A DNA stretch of 13,969 nt from NCBI GenBank assembly GCA_002329295.1, contig DCTT01000026.1:105151-119119 (forward strand), in the 5' to 3' direction. The translations under genes and the position numbers were made by a program. Position 1 is the stretch's first letter; the number at the start of each line of letters is the position of its first letter. The notes under the pieces were generated by a model, which ran no database searches, had not been told where the DNA came from, and saw only the letters and a program-made list of their open reading frames with translations. This document shows positions 1 through 6,702 of the stretch, piece after piece. Origin of the DNA: Eubacteriaceae bacterium UBA1433. Its GTDB lineage: Bacteria > Bacillota > Clostridia > Eubacteriales > UBA1433.

Positions 1-198
1 CGCCGCTATGGTTGTCGCATCAAATTGAAGATCCGCTAAAATGTAGGCAAGCGCAACGGGATGAATCAAGTATTCTTCTCCTGATTCACGATATTGACCT
101 GCATGCGCATCTTTCGCAACTGCAAAAGCTTTGCGTATCAACGCACTGTCTTCTTCACTCATTTGGGGCTTTGCATTTTCTATCAGTTTCTCAACCAT
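1..198 (-). CDS. relA/spoT: RelA/SpoT-family (p)ppGpp synthetase/hydrolase, N-terminal fragment (5' partial gene running off the left edge)
   Basis: The first 66 codons of a gene that continues beyond position 1. The reading frame starts at an ATG at 198 and is open to the edge. The protein begins MVEKLIENAK and contains AFAVAKDAHAGQYR followed by SGEEYLIHPVALAYILADL. These match the start of the HD hydrolase domain of long Rel/SpoT proteins (typically R-A-H-x-GQ-R-x-SG-x-PY-x-x-HP), including the first HD-domain histidines. Family members make and degrade (p)ppGpp, the stringent-response alarmone, in the cytosol. An AGGG Shine-Dalgarno sequence lies 9 nt before the ATG. The gene lies 54 nt downstream of recJ on the same strand, and I see no promoter between them, so it is probably the distal gene of the secDF-recJ operon. 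In many Firmicutes apt sits between recJ and relA; it is absent here. The synthetase, TGS and ACT domains are outside the window. Confidence 0.9.
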   Translation of the reverse strand, partial: MVEKLIENAKPQMSEEDSALIRKAFAVAKDAHAGQYRESGEEYLIHPVALAYILADLQFDATTIAA

Positions 199-212
199 GA
201 AACACTACCCTG

Positions 213-244
213 TTTGTCTTTATTTCCACACTAAGCAAGACAAA
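213..244 (-). promoter_or_regulatory. Small inverted repeat in the recJ-relA gap
   Basis: Positions 213-220 (tttgtctt) and 237-244 (aagacaaa) are perfect 8-bp reverse complements with a 16-nt loop. They lie wholly in the gap between the recJ stop and the relA/spoT start, just upstream of the AGGG Shine-Dalgarno sequence. There is no T-run after it on the minus strand, so it does not look like a terminator. A role in mRNA processing or Rel translation is possible but unproven. An AT-rich 8-bp pair could also be chance. Confidence 0.3.
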
Positions 245-252
245 TCTTTTAA

Positions 253-2652
253 TTATTTCTTAATGTTTAATTTTACCATTATCTCGCTGCGATAGATATC
301 TTTTTTTTCTTTTATCGACATTTTTTTAACTACCAACTTGTTTGTTTTGGTCTGATAAGTATATCGAATCAAATCCAAGGAGGCAAACACATCCATCGCC
401 AACCTTAAAGTAAAGTAATCAAAATGAACCTTTTGTTTTTCGTTGATGTGCCCTAAAAATTTCTCCAAATAATTGTCACACAACGCCGCCAAATCCCCCA
501 GACGCACAAACAAATACGCCAAAGAATCCCTGTCCAACAAAATCCTGTCTTGATATGGTGACGCTGCGATGATTTGCACCGCCCTGTTTGCATACAACTC
601 CTCTTCACAGCGATTCATGCAGTTCAGCTCTAACACCGTTATCATCGCTTCTTTCGGCAAAGATAACGGGCAAAAAACAATATATATCTTATTATTGTTG
701 TATTCCTTAATCTCGTTAAAACATATTTCAACGCGCTCTTCCATTTTCTTCCATCGCAAGAATCTCACTAACCTTTTATACATCGTGTAAGAATGCGCAA
801 CGAAAACAGTGCCCTTTCCGGCTTGCTCGATGACTTCTTCCGCGTTTTTTTGAATCCACTGGTTTTTTTCGGCGTGATATTCATTTTTCTTGTAAAATTG
901 CTCAAAATGCCTATAAGCAGCTTTTTCATGTTCCCGTTTTTGGTCGCGATAAAAAAAGATATCTTTGATTTCATACTCAACGGAAGAAATTTGTCGATAG
1001 GTATTTATTTGCGGAAACATCAAAATATCACACATATCGCCTGGGCGAAAATCCTCGAAAGACTCCACTTGCGAAAAAGCAATGGCTCTGGTCACGGTTG
1101 TTTTATTGATTATCTTGCAGGAAATATGCTTTTTTTCTGCCCCGACCGGCGTTATGTTTTCTACCATACACCCGTTTAGGCGAATAACCGGCTTCGGGTT
1201 ACCATAGCCGAAAGGCGCCACTAACTCCATTTGCTTTATAAAGGCCTCGCTGAAATTTGCCTCTTCTTTTTCCATGTCATAGAATTGTTTTTTATAAAAC
1301 AGCAATTCAATATTTGTTTGCTTTGCATAGGCGTTTAATTCACCATCAAGCGCTTCTATATTTTCGGTACAAAGGCTCAAACCCGCTGCCGCGCTGTGGC
1401 CGCCGAAACGTTGAAGGAGATGTGCCGTATGTTTGATTGCTTCAAAAATATTGAATCCCGCAATGCTCCGCGCCGATCCCTTGCTTACCTCTTCGTCCAT
1501 CGACAACAAAATAAAAGGACGATGATATTTTTCGGCAAGCCTGCCTGCCGAAATGCCCAATACTCCTTCATGCCAATCTGCATGCGCCAGCACCCAAACG
1601 ACTTTGCTGTCCGCACCTTTTTCTAAAACCATCTCGTCAGCCATCTGAAAAATTGTTCGTTCTTCTTCCTGTCTGTAAGCATTGATTTGCGAAAGAATTT
1701 TTGCCTTTTCCTTTGCTTCTATAGGCTCGTGACTGCAAAGCATATGAACCGTTTCATTGGCATCGGTCATGCGACCCGAAGCATTGATTCGCGGAGCGAT
1801 TTGAAAACTGATATCTGATGTTTTGAGTTGGTTTACCACAATCTCCGCATCTTCCATCAACTGAATCAAGGCCGCATTTTTTGTGTGCTTCATTTCTTCC
1901 AGTCCCAGAGAAACAATTTGTCTGTTTTCTCCCGTCAGCAACACCATATCGGCAACGGTACCGATCATCGCAAAAACAATCAGCTCTTTTAGATCGGTCT
2001 CAATCACTTTTTTCTGAAGCAAAGCCTGCGCCAGCTTAAAAGCCACACCGGCTCCACAGAGCAAAGAACCCTGATATTCTTCCAGCGGATTTTTCGGATT
2101 TAAAATCGCAAAAGCCTCCGGCAACGTCTCCAGGCATTCGTGGTGATCGGTAATGATAACGTCGATATGATGCTCCTTTGCATACCGCACTTCGTCAAAG
2201 GCCGTTGCGCCGTTATCTACCGTGATGATTAATGCAGCGCCGTCTTGCTGCATTTTGTCAACGGCATTTTTGTTAAGCCCGTAACCTTCTTCGAAGCGGT
2301 TGGGAAGTAAGGTACACACCTGTGATGTAGCGCCGGACAACGCCTGATATAAAATGCAGGTAGCCATAATGCCATCCGCATCATAATCCCCGTAGATATA
2401 AATTTTTTCTCCGTTTATAATCGCCTGTTGAATGCGTTGTACGGCTTTAGCCATATCGCGAAATAAAAAAGGGTCTGTCAAGTTTTCATATTGTGCATGC
2501 AAAAACACATCCGCTTCTGCCATCGTTGTAATGCCTCTGGCAATGAAAAGCTGTGCAATTTCTTTTTCAATTTTATGTTTTTTTACAATATCCTCTGCCA
2601 ATTGAGCAGAGGATATTGTCGGGCGTTTTTCCCAAATACTATATGTTTGCAT
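253..2652 (-). CDS. recJ: Single-stranded-DNA-specific exonuclease RecJ
   Basis: A 799-residue cytosolic 5'-3' single-strand DNA exonuclease of the DHH phosphoesterase superfamily, acting in recombinational repair, mismatch repair and base excision repair. The DHH domain shows motif I as DYDADG (89-94), VDNG (145-148), DHH (169-171) and ADM with Asp235; these acidic and His residues bind the two Mn ions. PRINASGRM (288-296) follows. The DHHA1 domain carries GSARSIAGF (392-400) and GGHSAAAGL (417-425). An OB-fold DNA-binding region (about 460-560) and a poorly conserved C-terminal region (about 570-799) complete the long Firmicutes form; B. subtilis RecJ is of similar length. The ATG at 2652 has AAGGA about 10 nt upstream. 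The gene begins 22 nt after secF, so it is probably cotranscribed and perhaps translationally coupled. No catalytic residue appears to be missing. Confidence 0.97.
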   Translation of the reverse strand: MQTYSIWEKRPTISSAQLAEDIVKKHKIEKEIAQLFIARGITTMAEADVFLHAQYENLTDPFLFRDMAKAVQRIQQAIINGEKIYIYGDYDADGIMATCILYQALSGATSQVCTLLPNRFEEGYGLNKNAVDKMQQDGAALIITVDNGATAFDEVRYAKEHHIDVIITDHHECLETLPEAFAILNPKNPLEEYQGSLLCGAGVAFKLAQALLQKKVIETDLKELIVFAMIGTVADMVLLTGENRQIVSLGLEEMKHTKNAALIQLMEDAEIVVNQLKTSDISFQIAPRINASGRMTDANETVHMLCSHEPIEAKEKAKILSQINAYRQEEERTIFQMADEMVLEKGADSKVVWVLAHADWHEGVLGISAGRLAEKYHRPFILLSMDEEVSKGSARSIAGFNIFEAIKHTAHLLQRFGGHSAAAGLSLCTENIEALDGELNAYAKQTNIELLFYKKQFYDMEKEEANFSEAFIKQMELVAPFGYGNPKPVIRLNGCMVENITPVGAEKKHISCKIINKTTVTRAIAFSQVESFEDFRPGDMCDILMFPQINTYRQISSVEYEIKDIFFYRDQKREHEKAAYRHFEQFYKKNEYHAEKNQWIQKNAEEVIEQAGKGTVFVAHSYTMYKRLVRFLRWKKMEERVEICFNEIKEYNNNKIYIVFCPLSLPKEAMITVLELNCMNRCEEELYANRAVQIIAASPYQDRILLDRDSLAYLFVRLGDLAALCDNYLEKFLGHINEKQKVHFDYFTLRLAMDVFASLDLIRYTYQTKTNKLVVKKMSIKEKKDIYRSEIMVKLNIKK

Positions 2653-2674
2653 GTAGATTATTCCTTAAAAAAGA

Positions 2675-3604
2675 CTATGCCTTCTGTTTTTTATATCCGG
2701 TCTTTTTGCCGGGTCTTTTATCGGTTTTGTCTCGTTTTCGCTTGTCGGCTCGCTCTTGCAGTTTATACCACAACGGACTCGCTATAAAGATAGATGAATA
2801 CGCACCGCCGACAAATCCGACAATCAATGGCAGTGCAAAATCTCTGATATCCGCTACACCGAAAATATACAGCGTTGTAATCGCAATTAACGTCGTCAGT
2901 GTGGTATTGATGCTTCTGCGCAAGGTTTGCGTGATACTGTCATCTACCAGTGTTACATAATCATACCTGCCGTAAGATTTTCTGTTTTCTCTGATACGGT
3001 CAAAAACAACAATCGTATCATTGATTGAATAACCCAACACGGTAAGTACCGCTGCAATAAAAGGTGTATTGACTTCTATTTGTAAAATAGCATACACACC
3101 GATCATGATAAGCACATCGTGCAGCAAAGACAAAATTGCCGCCACGCCAAACCAAAATTCAAATCGGAAAGTGATATAAATCAGCATGCATATTACCACA
3201 AAAATCGTAGCCAGCACAGATTGTTTGGCCATTTCACTGCCCACAGCCGGACTGACTTTGTCAATGGAAAGCAATGCGCCATCTTCCAGTTGATAGGCAG
3301 ATTGAAAATCTGCAAACATCGCTTTGCGCACCTCGTCAGCCAAATCCAACTTTGTACTGATAATCACCTGTGTTTTTTGTTCTCCGCCATAGGTAATTAC
3401 CGCGTTTTTATCATATTTATCCGTAATGATGCGAATCTCTTCGGTTGTAAACTGCCTGCCCATCTCTATGTTGACAATCGTGCCTCCTTGAAAGTCGATT
3501 CCATAGTTAAGTCCTTTTGTAAACAAAAATCCCAGCCCTACAATAATCAGCACAATGGAGATAGCGAAAAATATTCTTGCGTGTTTTGTAAATTGAAATT
3601 TCAT
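2675..3604 (-). CDS. secF: Protein translocase accessory subunit SecF
   Basis: A 309-residue membrane protein that, with SecD, uses the proton-motive force to help SecYEG/SecA complete export of preproteins. Visible features are TM1 (about 10-29), the family motif GLNYGIDFQGG (31-41), an extracellular loop (about 45-125), and five further membrane segments at roughly 126-145, 150-172, 180-200, 232-252 and 258-280. The conserved TM4 motif GYSINDTIVVFDRIREN spans 191-207, with Asp196, Asp202 and Arg204. A very basic tail (285-309, rich in Lys and Arg) probably stays in the cytosol. The start ATG overlaps the secD stop by 4 nt (ATGA), which indicates translational coupling. SecD and SecF are separate genes here, not fused as in Bacillus. 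Confidence 0.97.
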   Translation of the reverse strand: MKFQFTKHARIFFAISIVLIIVGLGFLFTKGLNYGIDFQGGTIVNIEMGRQFTTEEIRIITDKYDKNAVITYGGEQKTQVIISTKLDLADEVRKAMFADFQSAYQLEDGALLSIDKVSPAVGSEMAKQSVLATIFVVICMLIYITFRFEFWFGVAAILSLLHDVLIMIGVYAILQIEVNTPFIAAVLTVLGYSINDTIVVFDRIRENRKSYGRYDYVTLVDDSITQTLRRSINTTLTTLIAITTLYIFGVADIRDFALPLIVGFVGGAYSSIFIASPLWYKLQERADKRKRDKTDKRPGKKTGYKKQKA

Positions 3605-4902
3605 GCCTTTGTCTCCTTTGCGCCATAATATTTAGGCGTTGCCAAAATGCCTGTGGAATATACCAATTTCAACAGCTGACGTGTAACCAAAACCGCCGTA
3701 AACATGCTGACCACAATACCGATCATGAGTGTAAGAGCAAAGCCCTTTACGGTACCGGTTCCTACCACAAACAATACCAGCCCTGCAATCATCGTTGTAA
3801 TATTGGAGTCCAAAATCGTTGTCATTGCTCTCTGGAAACCGATTTTAATCGATAAGAGAATGCTTTTTCCCAACATGATTTCTTCCCGGATGCGCTCAAA
3901 GATGATTACATTGGCATCCACCGCCATACCGATTGATAAAATAATCCCGGCAATTCCCGGCAAAGTCAGTGTCACTTTCATCGCTGCAAGGATAAACAAT
4001 GTAATCAGCGTATAAATAATCAAACCCAGACAGGAAACAAAACCGGGCACTTTATATAAGACAATCATAAAAATGAAAATTAACATAATGCCGATTCCTG
4101 CAGCAAACATACTGGAACTAAAAGCATTTTGACCCAAGGTGGGACCGATGGTTCGAATCTCTACCGGCGTCAATGTCACCGGAAGCGCCCCGCCCTTGAT
4201 TAGCATGGCAATTTTGCTGGCTTCTTCCAGCGAAGCCATTCCTTCGATTACCGCCTGCCCGTTTGTAATGACTGCATTCACTTTTGGCGTGGAAATGTCT
4301 TTGCCGTCCAAATTGATGGCAATGATTTGTCCGTAATATTTTTGCGTTGCTTCCGCAAACAATTTTGTTCCTTCCGGACTAAAACTCAAGCTCACCACAG
4401 GCTGATTTACGCCGGCACTGGTCTGCTGATAAACACCCTTTGCATCCACTACATCTTTGCCTGTCAAGATCACACTCCTGTCCGGAGCCAAAAATGTCAA
4501 TTGCGCCGTACGCCCGATGATGTCCAAAGCCTCTTCCTGATTGGCGATATCCGGAATGGAAATACGTATGCGGTTGCTTCCCTGCTTTGTAATGGTGGGT
4601 TCTTTTACCCCCAATGAATCGATTCGCTCCCGTATAATGGTGATGGAACGCTCAACCGCATCGCCGGTTGCCATATCTTCTTCAGCCGCTTCCAAAACAA
4701 CATATACACCGCCGGTTAAGTCCAACCCATAATGAATGGATGATGTAACGGGCTCAATGTCATAATAACCTACCACTTTGCTCAGCGGCAGACCTAAAAA
4801 CGTCACCAAAGCTGTTATGGCCAAAACAACCATAATGATGATTAGCTTTACGATACTTTTTACATTGTAATTTTGTTGATCTTTCAACAAATTTTTAATC
4901 AC
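3601..4902 (-). CDS. secD: Protein translocase accessory subunit SecD
   Basis: About 433 residues, partner of SecF in the proton-driven Sec accessory complex. Features are TM1 (about 17-38), the motif IHYGLDLTGGVYVVLEA near 56-72, a large extracellular P1 region to about 250, and five C-terminal membrane segments. The TM4 motif SIGMAVDANVIIFERIREE (about 323-341) contains the conserved Asp implicated in proton transport. The start needs care: no ATG is available, and two in-frame GTG codons lie at 4908 and 4902. The Shine-Dalgarno-like AAGAGGGGTGA overlaps the first GTG but leaves 5 nt before the second, so I choose 4902; starting at 4908 would add two residues. The gene overlaps secF by 4 nt. 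Its own strong promoter sits just upstream. yajC is not adjacent in this window. Confidence 0.96.
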   Translation of the reverse strand: MIKNLLKDQQNYNVKSIVKLIIIMVVLAITALVTFLGLPLSKVVGYYDIEPVTSSIHYGLDLTGGVYVVLEAAEEDMATGDAVERSITIIRERIDSLGVKEPTITKQGSNRIRISIPDIANQEEALDIIGRTAQLTFLAPDRSVILTGKDVVDAKGVYQQTSAGVNQPVVSLSFSPEGTKLFAEATQKYYGQIIAINLDGKDISTPKVNAVITNGQAVIEGMASLEEASKIAMLIKGGALPVTLTPVEIRTIGPTLGQNAFSSSMFAAGIGIMLIFIFMIVLYKVPGFVSCLGLIIYTLITLFILAAMKVTLTLPGIAGIILSIGMAVDANVIIFERIREEIMLGKSILLSIKIGFQRAMTTILDSNITTMIAGLVLFVVGTGTVKGFALTLMIGIVVSMFTAVLVTRQLLKLVYSTGILATPKYYGAKETKA

Positions 4903-4949
4903 ACTCACCCCTCTTATCCTGCCAAAACAATTCTTGCTATCAACAGATT

Positions 4950-4977
4950 ATTATAAAACTTTTACAGAGATAGTCAA
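4950..4977 (-). promoter_or_regulatory. Sigma-A-type promoter for secD-secF-recJ-relA
   Basis: On the minus strand, TTGACT (4977-4972) and a perfect TATAAT (4955-4950) are separated by 16 bp. Transcription would start near 4943, giving a leader of about 40 nt before secD. The -35 hexamer straddles the TGA stop codon of scfB (4976-4974), so the promoter is embedded in the end of the upstream gene. No terminator is visible between scfB and secD, so read-through from scfAB is also expected. Confidence 0.75.
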
Positions 4978-6323
4978 CTTTTTTTCGATTCGACTATTTT
5001 AAGCATCAGGGCATATTCCAACCTTTTTTTCAAAATTTCACAAGCGACTTCATCCACTTGATGTATATCATGATGTATCTTATAACTGGCGGCATAACAG
5101 CCGCCTCCGCAATGGTATTTTGCCCAACAGGTTTTACATGCCTCTTTGGTTAAAATATTCGTATCAAAAAAATCCCGTCCGATTTGCGGTCTGCAAATGC
5201 CTTGCCACACATCTCCTAAATACATCTCTTCCACCGAATCAAACTGATGACAGGGATATAATTTCCCGTCCGCCGAAACCACCATATAATCTGTTCCTGC
5301 ACCGCAACCCGATATTTTTTTATACACACATGGCGAAGCTTCCAAATCCACGTAAAAATGAAAAAAAGAAAACTCTTTTTCCGTACCTTTTCGCTTTATA
5401 TATTCTTGTGCAATAATGTCATATTCTCTATCCAACAGCGCAATGTCCTCTTGACCTAATCCGTAGGCAAAACCTTCCTCGCTGCTTACGGGTTCTATGG
5501 AAATATGTTTGATTCCCAGATCAGACAAATGCAATACATCTTGCGAAAAATCTTTGTTCAGCGCTGTATAGGTACCGCGCACATAATATTCTTTTTGGCC
5601 TCTTTTTTTTAAAAAGCGAAGAATGTTTTCGCTGATAATATCGTAACTCTCTTCCCCGGAAGCACGTGGACGCATGGTATCATGAACGGCTTTTCGTCCA
5701 TCCAAACTCAACACTACATTATCCATATGCTCGTTAAGAAATTCTCCGACTGTTTCATCTAACTTTAATCCGTTTGTAGTCAATGTAAATTTGAATTCTT
5801 TTCCCGTTTTATTCGCTCTTTCTTTTGCGTAATGCACAGTTTCCTTTACCACGTCAAAGTTTAACAGCGGTTCACCGCCAAAAAAATCGATTTCAAGGTT
5901 TCGTCTTTTGCCGCTGTTTTGAATTAAAAAATCCACTGCTGCCTTCGCCGTCTTTACATCCATCAATTTACGTTCTTGGTGAAAACTGCCTTGTGCAGCA
6001 AAACAATACGCACAGCGCAAATCACAATCATGGGCGACATTGAAACACAGCGCCTTCACAAGACCAAAACGATCCGAAGGCGCGTACACTTTTTCTTCTG
6101 CCAAAATGAGTTCCTGCGCAATGAGCACTCGTAACTCTTTGACCGCTTCCAAAATATCTTCCGGGGCATGAATACCTTTAAAGCGCTCCAACAGCTGTTC
6201 GTCGGTTTGCGTCTTAACGTGGCGTGCCACATCATATGCCACTTGATCGGTTTCAAACAAAACGCCGCTGACGTTATCGTATAAAATATATAAATTGTTA
6301 TTCACAAATTGACGCAGCATCAT
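4974..6323 (-). CDS. scfB: Thioether cross-link-forming SCIFF peptide maturase (radical SAM/SPASM)
   Basis: A 449-residue radical S-adenosylmethionine enzyme that installs Cys-to-Thr thioether links in the SCIFF precursor encoded immediately upstream; the characterised homologue is Clostridium thermocellum CteB, of nearly the same length. The N-terminal 90 residues resemble the peptide-binding RRE region. The radical SAM signature CDLRCAYC gives C100, C104 and C107 for the SAM-binding [4Fe-4S] cluster, followed by FFGGEP (148-153). The C-terminal SPASM domain has C332, C340, C358, then CKTCWAKYHCGGGC (C396, C399, C405, C409) and C428, the ligands for two auxiliary clusters. The frame is open back to an ATG at 6383, but that lies inside scfA. 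The 6323 ATG, with AGG 5 nt upstream, gives the family length and the typical N-terminus. No transporter or peptidase gene lies beside it. Confidence 0.95.
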   Translation of the reverse strand: MMLRQFVNNNLYILYDNVSGVLFETDQVAYDVARHVKTQTDEQLLERFKGIHAPEDILEAVKELRVLIAQELILAEEKVYAPSDRFGLVKALCFNVAHDCDLRCAYCFAAQGSFHQERKLMDVKTAKAAVDFLIQNSGKRRNLEIDFFGGEPLLNFDVVKETVHYAKERANKTGKEFKFTLTTNGLKLDETVGEFLNEHMDNVVLSLDGRKAVHDTMRPRASGEESYDIISENILRFLKKRGQKEYYVRGTYTALNKDFSQDVLHLSDLGIKHISIEPVSSEEGFAYGLGQEDIALLDREYDIIAQEYIKRKGTEKEFSFFHFYVDLEASPCVYKKISGCGAGTDYMVVSADGKLYPCHQFDSVEEMYLGDVWQGICRPQIGRDFFDTNILTKEACKTCWAKYHCGGGCYAASYKIHHDIHQVDEVACEILKKRLEYALMLKIVESKKS

Positions 6324-6331
6324 CAGAACCT

Positions 6332-6372
6332 GAAAACAAACAGTAAATGCAATGCATTTACTGTTTGTTTTC
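6332..6372 (-). promoter_or_regulatory. Perfect 20-bp inverted repeat at the scfA-scfB junction
   Basis: Positions 6332-6351 and 6353-6372 are exact reverse complements around a single central base. As RNA this would fold into a long hairpin with a small apical loop. On the scfA-scfB message the 5' arm contains the last four codons and the UAA stop of scfA. The 3' arm ends 8 nt before the scfB ATG and finishes in a U-rich stretch. It could act as a leaky attenuator, an RNase processing site or a stabiliser of the scfA 3' end. Each would lower scfB relative to scfA. The repeat is read directly; the function is inferred. Confidence 0.75.
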
Positions 6373-6504
6373 CTTATTTTCACAAGATTGATTGCCGACG
6401 GTGCAGGATGTTTTACAAGCGGATTGACATGCGGAGCGGCATTCTCCGCATCCTGCTGTCTTCATCTCTCGCACTTTATCATTGATTTGTCGAATATGCT
6501 TCAA
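6358..6504 (-). CDS. scfA: SCIFF (six cysteines in forty-five residues) ranthipeptide precursor
   Basis: A 48-residue ribosomally made peptide, the substrate of the adjacent radical SAM maturase. It reads MKHIRQINDKVREMKTAG, then CGECRSACQSACKTSC, then TVGNQSCENKENKQ. The six cysteines are C19, C22, C26, C30, C34 and C41, in the characteristic CxxCxxxCxxxCxxxCT spacing. The MKHI start and the CGEC, CQSACKTSCT core are hallmarks of SCIFF peptides. By alignment with C. thermocellum CteA, whose link joins a Cys to the Thr five residues later, C30-T35 is the likely first thioether. The start is TTG: an in-frame TAA lies two codons upstream, and the next in-frame ATG (Met14) would remove most of the leader. 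AAGGAG (6520-6515) lies 10 nt before it. Related ranthipeptides have been reported to act in population-level signalling in some clostridia; the role here is unknown. Confidence 0.95.
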   Translation of the reverse strand: MKHIRQINDKVREMKTAGCGECRSACQSACKTSCTVGNQSCENKENKQ

Positions 6505-6538
6505 TTTTTACACGCTCCTTTTTCAATAAAGTGGTATC

Positions 6539-6567
6539 ATTATAGCACATTCCTGCCAAAATACAAG
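6539..6567 (-). promoter_or_regulatory. Promoter of scfA-scfB (extended -10)
   Basis: On the minus strand a perfect TATAAT (6544-6539) is preceded by TGC, forming an extended -10 element. The best -35 candidate is a poor TTGTAT 16 bp further upstream, which is compatible with an extended -10 promoter. Transcription would begin near 6532, leaving a short leader that carries AAGGAG before the TTG start of scfA. Confidence 0.6.
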
Positions 6568-6636
6568 TCAGTTCCAAGGGATAGTCTTTTATTTTCATAT
6601 CAACATAAACATATTCTTGCAAAACACTCTCCACCT

Positions 6637-6694
6637 TAACGATTTTTTAAGATTCTTGTTATATTATAAAGGTCAAAATAAATATAAATTAAGG
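6637..6694 (+). promoter_or_regulatory. Promoter and ribosome-binding site of the activase operon
   Basis: TTAACG (6637-6642) and TATATT (6660-6665) are separated by 17 bp, a plausible sigma-A promoter. AAGG at 6691-6694 is the likely Shine-Dalgarno sequence. It lies 2 nt from the ATG at 6697 but 8 nt from the in-frame ATG at 6703, which favours 6703 as the start. The promoter faces away from that of scfA, so about 200 bp separate the two divergent coding starts. I see no strong operator palindrome in this stretch. Confidence 0.5.
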
Positions 6695-6702
6695 CAATGC
6701 AA

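Noticed and set aside
2553..2960. Plus-strand open frame of 135 codons across the recJ-secF junction
   Set aside because: It is antisense to two well-supported conserved genes and has no recognisable motif.
3119..3628. Plus-strand open frame of 169 codons opposite secF
   Set aside because: Antisense to a clear SecF coding sequence; no domain and no plausible operon context.
6324..6383. N-terminal extension of scfB by 20 residues, back to an ATG inside scfA
   Set aside because: It would overlap scfA in another frame and cover the hairpin; the shorter form matches the family length and has an AGG at good spacing.
6635..6651. Weak CTTAA-N7-TTAAG palindrome in the activase promoter as an operator
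   Set aside because: Only 5 bp per arm in AT-rich DNA; expected by chance.
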